Source: Chloroflexota bacterium
GTDB taxonomy: Bacteria > Chloroflexota > Dormibacteria > Dormibacterales > Dormibacteraceae
Assembly (NCBI GenBank): GCA_005880175.1
Contig: VBJR01000097.1
Coordinates: 3,159 to 23,018 of the forward strand
DNA: 19,860 nt
Direction of reading: 5' to 3'
Part shown: positions 1 to 10,741 of the stretch, piece by piece
Layout of the letters: each line of letters opens with the position of its first letter
Position numbering within the stretch: position 1 is the first letter of the stretch
Made by a program: the position numbers and the translations under genes
Notes under the pieces: model-generated
The model's input: the letters and a program-made list of their open reading frames with translations, nothing else
Databases searched by the model: none
What the model was told of the DNA's origin: nothing

Positions 1-3926
<3,926 letters not shown>

Positions 3927-3993
3927 GCTGCTCCCCCGCGAGATCCGCGTCCCCAGGTCGGAGACCATGGACAGGCTAGGAGCGGGCGCTACG

Positions 3994-4032
3994 GATCCCC
4001 TTCCGATCCGCTTCTAGATCCCCTCCGATCCG
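3994..4032 (-). promoter_or_regulatory. Phased direct repeats upstream of the NRPS gene
   Basis: Read on the minus strand, CGGATCGGAGGGGATC (4032-4017) is repeated as CGGATCGGAAGGGGATC (4010-3994), 22 bp start to start. Inside these the pentamer GGATC occurs four times, starting at 4031, 4021, 4009 and 3998, spacings of 10, 12 and 11 bp, about one helical turn each. They lie 68-106 bp upstream of the NRPS start. SARP-type activators of antibiotic clusters bind direct heptamers at 11- or 22-bp pitch, so an activator site is a reasonable inference; no binding protein is identified. A weak -10-like TAGCCT lies downstream at 3978-3973. The rest of the 175-bp gap holds the hairpin listed next. Confidence 0.45.
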
Positions 4033-4047
4033 GAGGCAGCCCTGGGG

Positions 4048-4081
4048 ACGGGCCGGCTCACGCCCGAGCCAGCCGGCCCGT
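4048..4081 (-). terminator. GC-rich hairpin, probable terminator of the aminotransferase gene
   Basis: ACGGGCCGGCT (4048-4058) pairs perfectly with AGCCGGCCCGT (4071-4081) around a 12-nt loop. It starts 20 nt after the aminotransferase stop codon. There is no T-tract, which is common for terminators in high-GC bacteria. A second short inverted repeat (CCTCCG-ATC-CGGAGG, 4022-4036) follows it and overlaps the phased repeats. Confidence 0.6.
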
Positions 4082-4101
4082 CCGCGTAGTCCGTTCCCGA
4101 T

Positions 4102-5334
4102 CTACTCCGGTCTCGAAGTCGCCGCCGTCGCCGCGCCGGCGCGTGCCAGCTCGGCCACGACGCGCGCCGCCTCGTCTATCTCAGACTCGGTGTTGTAGTA
4201 GTGGGGCGAGAGCCGCAGGCACCACGCAACCCGCTTCTCGTCGAAGTCGTAGACCGCGTGCTCGCGGAGGGTGGTCGAGGCATTGATGCCGCGCGCGCCC
4301 AACGCCGCCTGGAACGGCCTCGCCTCCCGACCCGCGATCTCGATCGTGACGATGGCGCAGAGCTCGCTGCCGCGATCGAGGACGCGGACGCCGTCCACGC
4401 CGGCCAGGGCGCCGCGGAGGCGGGCGGCCAGCGCTCGCGCCCGGCTGCCGGACGCCTCGATGCCGACGGCGAGGGCGTAGCGCGCCGCGGCGGCGCCGCC
4501 GAGTACCGCCGCGTACGAACGCTCCCATTCCTCGAACCGCGACGCGCCGGCCGCCGGCTCGTACGCGCCTGCCGCCACCCAGCGGGCGCCCCGCATGTCG
4601 ATGAACAGCGGCTCGCAGCCCTGCGCCAGCGCGCGGTCGGAGACATAGAGCAGGCCTGCGCCGCGCGGGCCGCGCAGGAACTTGCGCCACGTGGCGCTGA
4701 GGAAGTCGCACCCGATCTCCTCCACGTCGAGCGGATACTGGCCTGCCGACTGGCAGGCATCGACCAGGTAGGGCAGGTCGAGCTCCCGGCACAGGCGGCC
4801 GATGGCCGCGACGGGCTGGACGAGCCCCGAGCTCGTCGGCACGTGGGTGACGACGACGAGGCGAGGGCGCCGTGACCGCATCAGGGCGGCCATCGCATCG
4901 ACGTCCACCTCGCCCGCGGGGGCGTTCGACGCGTGGACGACGTCGATCCCGAAGCGCCGGCGCAGGGACAGGTACGCGATCTGGTTCGAGATGTAGTCGT
5001 CCCGGGTCGTCAGCACGACGTCCCCGCGCTCGAACGGGATCGACGACAGGGCCCGGGAGAACGCGTCGGTGGCGCTGGCCGCGAAGGCCACGTTGTCCGA
5101 GCGGCAGCCCAGCAGCGCCGCGGTCGCCGTGTAGTACTCCGCGACCCGGCCGGCCATCGCGTCCGCGGCCTCGTAGCCACCGATCTCCGCCTCGAGCTGG
5201 AGGTGGCCGATCATGGCGTCGAGGACCGGGCGCGGGACGAGGCTGGCGCCCGCGTTGTTCAGGTGGATGCGGTTCGAGCAGCCGGGCGTCTCCGCTCGGA
5301 GCGCCTCGACGTCCAGGCCACCCACGTCTCTCAT
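4102..5334 (-). CDS. Class V aminotransferase-fold PLP-dependent enzyme
   Basis: About 410 residues, a normal length for the cysteine desulfurase/isopenicillin N epimerase superfamily. The order of motifs is typical: N-terminal IHLNNAGASL, central VVTHVPTSSG, then DACQSAG with the Asp that contacts the pyridine nitrogen, and FLSATWRKFLRGPRG with the probable Schiff-base Lys. The substrate cannot be read from sequence; the EgtE-like and IPN-epimerase-like branches both look plausible. It follows the RibD-fold gene with 23 nt between stop and ATG. An in-frame GTG at 5361 overlaps the upstream stop as GTGA and would add nine residues; its AGGAG is too close to be an ideal ribosome site, and the ATG has none nearby, so the start is uncertain. 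A longer frame to 5499 only invades the upstream gene. It lies upstream of the NRPS on the same strand, but a hairpin separates them. Confidence 0.88.
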   Translation of the reverse strand: MRDVGGLDVEALRAETPGCSNRIHLNNAGASLVPRPVLDAMIGHLQLEAEIGGYEAADAMAGRVAEYYTATAALLGCRSDNVAFAASATDAFSRALSSIPFERGDVVLTTRDDYISNQIAYLSLRRRFGIDVVHASNAPAGEVDVDAMAALMRSRRPRLVVVTHVPTSSGLVQPVAAIGRLCRELDLPYLVDACQSAGQYPLDVEEIGCDFLSATWRKFLRGPRGAGLLYVSDRALAQGCEPLFIDMRGARWVAAGAYEPAAGASRFEEWERSYAAVLGGAAAARYALAVGIEASGSRARALAARLRGALAGVDGVRVLDRGSELCAIVTIEIAGREARPFQAALGARGINASTTLREHAVYDFDEKRVAWCLRLSPHYYNTESEIDEAARVVAELARAGAATAATSRPE

Positions 5335-5357
5335 TATCGGCGGCCGCGGGAGAGTGC

Positions 5358-5918
5358 TCACCTCCTGATGCGGTAGTGGAGGTAGACCACACCGCCGCCG
5401 AAGCGATGCTCGTCGACCAGTTCGAGCCGCATGCGGACGTCGTCGGGGAGTGATCGCTTGCCGCCCCCCACGATGACTGGCATGAGGAATAGGTGGCATT
5501 CGTCGACCAAACCGGCTTTGAACGCCTGAGTGGCGAGCTCAGGACCGCCCACGGTCACATCACGGACCGTCGCCGCCTTCAGCTGCCGCACCGCCTCCGG
5601 ATCGAAGGCTCGCTCGATCCGCGTCCTGGCGCTCGACCCCGTCTTCAGCGTCCTGGAGTACACGACCTTATCGGCCGCCTGCCAGAGCCGCGCGAAGTCC
5701 AGCTCGACGGTCGACTGGTTGGCGAGTGTGTGGGCGGTCTCCCAGTAGACCATCGTCTCGTACATCCGGCGCCCGTACAGGTAGGTGCCTACGGGACGCT
5801 CGAGGTCGTTGATGAACTGGAACACCTCCTGGTCCGGTGCTGCCCAGTCGATTCTGCCCTCCCGGTCCTCGACGTAGCCGTCGAGCGAGGAGATCGTCGT
5901 GTAGATCAGCCTGGCCAC
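5358..5918 (-). CDS. RibD C-terminal/dihydrofolate reductase-fold family protein
   Basis: 186 residues covering a complete RibD_C/DHFR-like reductase fold, predicted cytoplasmic and NAD(P)H-binding. Visible family motifs are N-terminal TISSLDGYV, the GRRMYE segment near residue 50, the nucleotide-binding DVTVGGPELATQAFKAGL near 120-137, and MPVIVGGGKRSLP near 145-157. Stand-alone members of this family are widespread in high-GC bacteria and mostly of unknown substrate, so a true folate or riboflavin role is not implied. The GTG start at 5918 begins right at the conserved beta-strand (ARLIYTTISS). It is the first gene of a pair with the PLP enzyme, whose start lies within 23 nt of this stop or overlaps it. 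Its upstream DNA runs into an insertion-sequence remnant, so its promoter may have been altered. Confidence 0.92.
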   Translation of the reverse strand: MARLIYTTISSLDGYVEDREGRIDWAAPDQEVFQFINDLERPVGTYLYGRRMYETMVYWETAHTLANQSTVELDFARLWQAADKVVYSRTLKTGSSARTRIERAFDPEAVRQLKAATVRDVTVGGPELATQAFKAGLVDECHLFLMPVIVGGGKRSLPDDVRMRLELVDEHRFGGGVVYLHYRIRR

Positions 5919-5927
5919 GAATCGGGA

Positions 5928-5933
5928 ATCTTA
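5928..5933 (-). promoter_or_regulatory. Candidate -10 box for the RibD-fold gene
   Basis: TAAGAT on the minus strand lies 9 nt before the GTG at 5918. With transcription starting 6-8 nt after it, the mRNA would be essentially leaderless, and no ribosome site is seen. No convincing -35 hexamer lies 16-18 bp upstream, where the sequence approaches the ISL3 remnant. Weak evidence. Confidence 0.25.
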
Positions 5934-5979
5934 GCCGCGCTCGGGAACTGGAGCGGCAAAGAAAAGGGCGCTACTGGCC

Positions 5980-7117
5980 CGGTTGCGTCGCCGTCAGCAG
6001 CGCTGCGGCGTCCGCCAGCGACGCTGTCCGCGCTACGACCAGGGCGACGGGATCCGGCGCTGGCGGCTGCTGGACCTGGGTGCCGTCCCGCCTACCTTGA
6101 GGCGGCGGCGCCCCGGGTCCGCTGCTCGCGGCACGGCTTGGTGGTGGCCGCCGTGCCCTGGGCCCGGCACGGCAGCCGCTTCAGCGGGCGTTCGAGGACC
6201 AGGTCGCCTGGCTGGTCACGCGTTGCGATCTGACCGCGGTCGCCGAGCTCATGCGCATCGCCTGACGCAGCGTGGGCGCCATCATCGCCCGCGTCACTCA
6301 GGACGCCGAACGAGATCGTGACCGCCTGCCTGGCCTCCGCCGGATCGGGATCGACGAGATCTCCTACCGGCGTGGCCAGCGCTACCTGATCGTGGTCGTC
6401 GACCACGATCAGGGCACGCCGGTCTGGGCCCGGCCGGGTCGCGACGAGGCAACCCTGGAACGCTTCTTCGATGAGTTGGGGCCCGAGCGCTGCCGGCAGA
6501 GCCAGCAGGTGAGCGCCGACGCCGCCTCCTGGATCGCCAACGTGATCGCCCGCCGGTGCCCGCCGGCCGTCCGCTGCATGGATCCCTTCCACCTCGTCGC
6601 CTGGGCCACCACCGCTCTCGACCAGGTTCGGTGCGAGGTCTGGAACCAGGCCCGGCGTGCCGGCCAGGTCCGTCATGCCTCCGATCTCAAGGGTGCTCGC
6701 TGGGCGCTCTGGAAGAACCCCCAGGACCTGAACTGCGATCAGCAGGCCAAGCTGGCCTGGATCCAACGCACCAACCGCCGCCTCTACCGCGCCTACCTGC
6801 TCAAGGAGCAGCTCCGCAAGGTCTTCCAGCAGCCCTTCGAGGACGCCGTCGTGCTCCTCCACAAGTGGCTGGCGTGGGCCATCCGCTCACGCCTGACCCC
6901 CTTCGTCGAAATCGCGCGGATGATGATCGACCAGATGGAGGCGATCGAGGCCACGCTCTACCTCAACCTCTCGAACGCCCGCGTCGAGGCGATCAAGACC
7001 CGTCTACGCGTCATCGCCCGTCGGGCCTACGGCTTTCACACACCCGGCGCCACGATCGCGCTCGCCATGCTCACCTGCGGCGCCGTCAGACCGACGCCTC
7101 CAGGTCGCGCGGCATGA
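5980..7117 (+). pseudogene. Broken ISL3-family transposase (insertion-sequence remnant)
   Basis: The catalytic part (from 6266) is open and carries the ISL3 pattern: GIDEISYRRGQRY (first Asp), MDPFHLVAWA (second Asp) and SNARVEAIKTRLR (Glu). The N-terminal part survives in three frames. The zinc-finger-like RCGVRQRRCPRYDQGDG is in one frame (about 5990-6090, with one expected Cys now Arg). YLEAAAPRVRC...WARHGS is in a second (about 6095-6180). FEDQVAWLVTRC...LMRIA is in the third, which is the frame of the catalytic domain but ends in TGA at 6263-6265 where the family has Trp. Two apparent 1-nt deletions (near 6092 and 6184) plus the nonsense codon make a full-length product impossible. A frame starting at GTG 6272 could still give a truncated 281-residue protein without the DNA-binding part. 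The left end of the element is not recognisable. Confidence 0.85.
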
Positions 7118-7195
7118 CCCACGGAAACGTCACTAGACCCAGAAAAAGTAGCCTCGTGGGCGCGTTCCACCACACCCATCGAAGCCACGTCCATT

Positions 7196-7435
7196 CTTGC
7201 GCCCCGCCCACGCGTTCGCTTGCTGCACGGCGCTCGCTACTCTCCTCATCACAACCCGGTCGAGCGGGTCTGGGCGCCATGAAGCGGCACCTGGCCAACT
7301 CGCCGACCCTGACCATGCTGGGACGCCTCCAGGAGGTGCACACCTTCTTCGGCTCCCGGACGCGGGCCCAGATGCTGGCCATCGCGTCGCCCTTCAACAC
7401 CCACTGGCTACCGCCGGGTTATGGACAGAGTTGTG
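7196..7435 (+). pseudogene. 3' fragment of an IS630-type transposase
   Basis: Translation gives LLHGARYSPHHNPVERVW in one frame, then MKRHLANSPTLTMLGRLQ...EVHTFF and FNTHWLPPGYGQ in the next. Together these match the C-terminal end of IS630/DDE_3 transposases, including the catalytic Glu of NPVERVW. The frames join at 7276-7280, where GCG-CC-ATG implies loss of one base from GCG-GCC-ATG. Everything upstream of the last catalytic residue is missing and the ISL3 remnant ends about 80 bp before. The arrangement suggests that the ISL3 element, or a deletion associated with it, removed the rest. Dead element. Confidence 0.75.
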
Positions 7436-7444
7436 GAAGTCGGC

Positions 7445-8224
7445 TTAGCTCGAGGGGAGCGCGGGCACCTGAAGCTCATCCAGTGTCACCGCCCGCAGCC
7501 TGCTGGAGTTGGCCAGCGAGGTGAACAACGACACGAAGTGGGGCACGAGCTGCCCGTCAGGATCACGAATCAGAAAGGAACCGGCCATGCTGAGCGCGGT
7601 TGATCCGCCAGCCTGCTGTACATACTGACTGATCTGCACGAGCAGCACTCCGCCGGGTGGCTCTCCCGGGTTTTGAATGATGGCGAACGTCATCGGATAG
7701 CGGGCTGGGACAGCATCGATCCGGGTAACGAAGAGACTGTGCGATGCTGGCTGGGCCATGAGCGTTCTGCGGTAGTGCGCGATGTAGTTCGGAGCCACGA
7801 ACTCGCGCAGCGAACGACCGCTGGTCTTGTCGAGGTCTTGTTCCGTCAACTGGACTATCCGGTGGTAATGGACGGTCCCCAGACGGTCGAGTATGCTGTC
7901 CAGCCATATCCCCTGCGCTTGGTCGTCCGCCGATGCATCTGATTCCACGAACGAGTTGACCACACGAATCCAGGCCCCGGGCTGGGCAGACTCCACGATT
8001 CGCCGTCCCGCCGCGAACTCTCTCACCAGGTACACGATGACAGCAAGGACCGCCAGCAATGCTATCTGCAGGCCCTCGTACGTGTTGACCAGGTTGAGTG
8101 ATGCGTTGTGCTGAACCACGGCAATGATGGAGCCGCCAAGAATCGCGTACACGAGAGGGAACAGGGCACTGGGCAGAGTCGAGACGGCATGCAAGACGCT
8201 CCTCAATCCCTTGGGCCGCACCAT
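7445..8224 (-). CDS. Membrane-anchored protein of unknown function
   Basis: 259 residues; I do not recognise the family. The N-terminus holds two hydrophobic segments (about residues 17-37 and 52-67), which suggests a hairpin in the membrane. About 190 mostly hydrophilic residues follow with no evident catalytic motif. That soluble part has mixed alpha/beta character and ends in strand-like FLIRDPDGQLVPHFVSLF and LRAVTLDELQVPAL. The ATG is well supported by AGGAG 7 nt upstream. Base composition is visibly lower in G+C than its neighbours (35 of 60 bases on the line starting 8041), and it abuts transposase remnants, so recent acquisition is likely. No partner gene is coupled to it: its 3' end faces the IS630 fragment and 394 bp separate it from the divergent zinc-finger gene. 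Confidence 0.75.
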   Translation of the reverse strand: MVRPKGLRSVLHAVSTLPSALFPLVYAILGGSIIAVVQHNASLNLVNTYEGLQIALLAVLAVIVYLVREFAAGRRIVESAQPGAWIRVVNSFVESDASADDQAQGIWLDSILDRLGTVHYHRIVQLTEQDLDKTSGRSLREFVAPNYIAHYRRTLMAQPASHSLFVTRIDAVPARYPMTFAIIQNPGEPPGGVLLVQISQYVQQAGGSTALSMAGSFLIRDPDGQLVPHFVSLFTSLANSSRLRAVTLDELQVPALPSS

Positions 8225-8618
8225 GCATCAACTCCTGGCTATTGCCAATGCCGTCTGTAGTGTGTCGTCGTCAGAGCAGCGCCGCAGGCGTCCACGCCCG
8301 GTTCCGACGCCCACCGCGAGCTCGACCACCATGCTGGTGTGCAGCATAGATGGAGTGCGTGGGCAACGGGTAGGTAATCCGCCTGACCATCTCCCGCCGC
8401 GCCGTTGCAGCAGGTCGCTCCGGTGCCGCGGTACGCGCCGATGCGCCCCTCCGCTCCCGTCCAACTCGTTCGCGACCGGCCATCGGCCGAGCTCGTCGTG
8501 GGCCGCCCGAGCGCGAGGAGCATCGCCCGCGTAGGTCCCGAAACGCCTATGGACAGTCAACGCTTCGGGCCACACGATCGAGCTCCCCCCATGGCGGCGG
8601 CGAGTGAAGGAGGGCGGT
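8225..8618. other. Intergenic region without recognised gene
   Basis: This gap lies between two divergent orphan genes. Open frames on both strands here (up to about 150 codons on the minus strand) show no recognisable protein pattern and no ribosome site, and they look like chance frames. I found no tRNA, clear terminator or convincing -35/-10 pair. It presumably contains the promoters of both flanking genes. Confidence 0.5.
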
Positions 8619-9299
8619 ATGCCTTTCGTGCAGGGTGAGACCAGGTGTGCGTTCTGCGAGCATCCGCTCGACACGCCCGTCAACGTGTACCAATGTCGCG
8701 TCTGTCTGGGCCCGGGAATCTACTTCCACGACGACTGCGTCGACCACGCGTCACGCAAGTGTCCCGAGTGCGGATACCTGGCGACGGCCGACGACCTGGT
8801 CGCGCCGCCGCCGCCTCCCCCGCCCGCGCTGGAGCTGCCCGAGGGTGAGGACGAATCCGCGGTCACCTACGCGACCCTCGAGACGGACGACGGCCTCTCG
8901 ACCGCGACGCAGACGGGCAACCTCGGCGACCTCGCCGACGTGCCCGCCGCCGAACCCGACACGGGCGACCTGCTGGACTTCCTGAAGGCCGCGCCCGCTC
9001 CGGAGGCGTGGACCGTCACCGGGTACGAACATGGCGGATATGTCCTGCAGTGGACGGGCACCTCCGGCTACTTCGATCCGGTCGAGCAGTTCAACGTCCG
9101 GTTCCACGTACACGGCGAGCTGCGGAACGGCGTGCTCGGTTGGGCGTTCGGGGGAGCCTGGATCAGCGGTGTCGATGACGTCGGGGTGTCCATCAACGGA
9201 ACCCTGCAGAGCGCCACCGACCGGACGCGACTGACGGCGGTGGTCCAGGCTCACTGGCCCGAAATCCGCCACGAGATCGAGACGACCGAGCAGCTATGA
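8619..9299 (+). CDS. RING/PHD-like zinc cross-brace protein, unknown C-terminal domain
   Basis: 226 residues. The N-terminus has eight regularly spaced potential zinc ligands: C10-x2-C13, C26-x2-C29, H37-x2-C40 and C48-x2-C51. This C4HC3 order and spacing is that of RING-variant/PHD cross-brace fingers, with a RING-like FHDDC followed by CPEC. A Pro run (63-70) and an acidic, Thr-rich linker (about 75-125) lead to a C-terminal domain (about 133-226) rich in aromatic beta-strands (YVLQWTGTSGYF, FNVRFHVHGEL, GWAFGGAWISG), which I do not recognise. The ATG at 8619 is preferred over GTG 8604 because GGAGG ends 5 nt before it. No signal peptide or membrane segment. Prokaryotic RING-like domains are known, some near ubiquitin-like systems, but no such partner is in this window. 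A plain zinc ribbon pair is an alternative. Confidence 0.85.
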   Translation: MPFVQGETRCAFCEHPLDTPVNVYQCRVCLGPGIYFHDDCVDHASRKCPECGYLATADDLVAPPPPPPPALELPEGEDESAVTYATLETDDGLSTATQTGNLGDLADVPAAEPDTGDLLDFLKAAPAPEAWTVTGYEHGGYVLQWTGTSGYFDPVEQFNVRFHVHGELRNGVLGWAFGGAWISGVDDVGVSINGTLQSATDRTRLTAVVQAHWPEIRHEIETTEQL

Positions 9300-9343
9300 G
9301 GCCGGCCGGCTGAGACGCGGCCCGGACCGGGGTCAGCTGGTCG

Positions 9344-10624
9344 TCAGCGAAGGCCCCCAGCGCTTCCGTTCAGTCCCTGCGCCTTCTCCGCGAACCGCAT
9401 GGCGTCGAGGTTGTTGCCGGCCAGCGCCGCGATCTCGAAGCAGCCCTCCTTCTGGACGAACACGTGGTTCTCCGGCACGACCGTCCGGTCATAGTTGTTG
9501 GGCACGTGCTGCTGCAGGTCGCCGAAGTACCACGGCTTGCAGAGGATGTCCGTCTTGAAGTCCTTGATCTGCCGGATCGCGGCGTTGATGCCCTTCATCG
9601 TGAGCTGGTCGGAGGGGAGCTTCAGCATCGTCCGGGTGATGATCTCGGCGGCCACGAAGCCCATCTGGCCGAAGCTGCCCAGCGGAATGGTCGGTGCGTA
9701 CAGCTTGGTCAGCTTCTGGTAAAGGAGGTTGTCCGGCCCGGTCGAGTCGACCAGGTTGAGCTCGGCGTTGACGCCCAGCTTGCCGTTCCAGGCCGGGCCC
9801 AGCGCCTGCACCACGGAGGCGTCGTTGCCGGGCGTCGACCAGGCCAACCCCTCCGGCGGCGTCAGGTTGAGCACCACGCCGCCGCCGGGGCCGGCGGCCT
9901 GCGTCAGCTTGATCGCGATCGAGGCCGCGTCGGTGATCGGGGCGCCCTCCAGAAACGAGCCCTTGACAGGGATGTTGTTCGCCCTGGCGATGGCGGCCAC
10001 GCTGGAGATGTCGTGGTCGCCGCCGGGGATGGCGAGGCCGTCGGCGACCATCGTCTTGACGCCCTGGCGGACCAGGTACTGCGCGGCGCCCTCGCTGCTG
10101 TAGTACGGGCCCATGTTCACGGCCGCGATGTTCGGCGTGCTGAAGCACGCGAACGGCACGCCGGCCACGATCACGTTGTAGCCGCGCTGCTCGTAGAGCG
10201 TGTGGTTGATCGGACAGTCGAGCGCGCTGGTGCTGCCCACCAGGGCCAGGACGCGGTCGTCGTCGATCAGCTTGGTGGCGAGCGCCGCCACCTGCTGGGG
10301 ATCGGTCTGCTCGGTCTCGACGATGTACTTGATCGGCCGGCCGTTGATGCCGCCGTTGTCGTTGACGCAGGAGAAATAGGCCTCGGCCATGCCCGTGATG
10401 CCGGTCCAGTCGACGCCCGGCTGCTTGGTGACGATCGCGCCCAGCGTCAACGGCGGTCCCGTGGCCTTGCGGCCGGTGCCCAGGCCGCAGCCGGGCACCT
10501 TCGTGGCCGCCGACCCGCCGCCGGCTGCGTCCATCGTCCAGCCGCAGGCGGTCACCGCCAGCGCGAACCAGCAGAGGAGGATCGCGACGCCGAGCCCCGG
10601 TCTGCGTGCATTCACCAAAGTCAT
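9344..10624 (-). CDS. ABC transporter substrate-binding lipoprotein, Leu/Ile/Val family type
   Basis: 426 residues. An N-terminal signal (Arg pair at 7-8, hydrophobic 11-24) ends in lipobox VTAC with Cys27, so the mature protein is probably lipid-anchored outside the membrane. The body is a periplasmic-binding-protein type I fold of the Peripla_BP_6 kind: LGAIVTKQPGVDWTG, then NDNGGINGRPIKYIVE near 112-127, DDRVLALVGSTSALD near 143-157, and a C-terminal lobe with AAEIITRTMLKL. The family binds amino acids or many other small ligands; the ligand cannot be predicted. The ribosome site GGAGGGGAG sits just before the ATG. No cognate permease or ATPase genes adjoin it. It is divergent from a TetR regulator, with a palindrome in the shared promoter, so it is probably controlled by that regulator. 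Its 3' end converges on the zinc-finger gene 44 bp away. Confidence 0.93.
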   Translation of the reverse strand: MTLVNARRPGLGVAILLCWFALAVTACGWTMDAAGGGSAATKVPGCGLGTGRKATGPPLTLGAIVTKQPGVDWTGITGMAEAYFSCVNDNGGINGRPIKYIVETEQTDPQQVAALATKLIDDDRVLALVGSTSALDCPINHTLYEQRGYNVIVAGVPFACFSTPNIAAVNMGPYYSSEGAAQYLVRQGVKTMVADGLAIPGGDHDISSVAAIARANNIPVKGSFLEGAPITDAASIAIKLTQAAGPGGGVVLNLTPPEGLAWSTPGNDASVVQALGPAWNGKLGVNAELNLVDSTGPDNLLYQKLTKLYAPTIPLGSFGQMGFVAAEIITRTMLKLPSDQLTMKGINAAIRQIKDFKTDILCKPWYFGDLQQHVPNNYDRTVVPENHVFVQKEGCFEIAALAGNNLDAMRFAEKAQGLNGSAGGLR

Positions 10625-10644
10625 CTCTCCCCTCCTGGCCAGAC

Positions 10645-10658
10645 ACGTTCCGGAACGT
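10645..10658. promoter_or_regulatory. Perfect 14-bp palindrome, candidate TetR operator
   Basis: ACGTTCCGGAACGT is a perfect inverted repeat without spacer. It lies in the 117-bp divergent promoter region, ending 21 bp from the start of the binding-protein gene and 84 bp from the TetR start. TetR-family regulators commonly bind palindromes in divergent promoters next to their own gene. Position suggests it mainly controls the binding-protein gene. Inference from position and symmetry only. Confidence 0.55.
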
Positions 10659-10728
10659 CGAAACGAGAGCGGGAAGTCTATCGCAGCGACACCCGTCCAG
10701 GGGCTCCGTCACGACCCCAACTTGCCGC

Positions 10729-10734
10729 TACGAT
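10729..10734 (+). promoter_or_regulatory. Candidate -10 box for the TetR gene (possibly leaderless)
   Basis: TACGAT lies 7 nt before the ATG at 10742 and no ribosome site is present in between. Together these point to a leaderless transcript beginning at or next to the start codon, as is common in actinobacteria. No clear -35 hexamer is visible. Confidence 0.35.
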
Positions 10735-10741
10735 TCCATCC

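Noticed and set aside
4102..5499. 465-residue version of the aminotransferase starting at 5499
   Set aside because: The extra N-terminus reads His/Arg-rich sequence inside the well-supported RibD-fold gene. Conserved sequence starts only after 5334.
5358..7117. Transposon carrying the RibD and aminotransferase genes as cargo
   Set aside because: No matching terminal repeat was found on the far side of these genes, and their composition matches the host-like flanks. The ISL3 remnant simply lies beside them.
8228..8683. 151-codon minus-strand frame between the orphan genes
   Set aside because: No ribosome site, no domain, and it overlaps the start of the zinc-finger gene.
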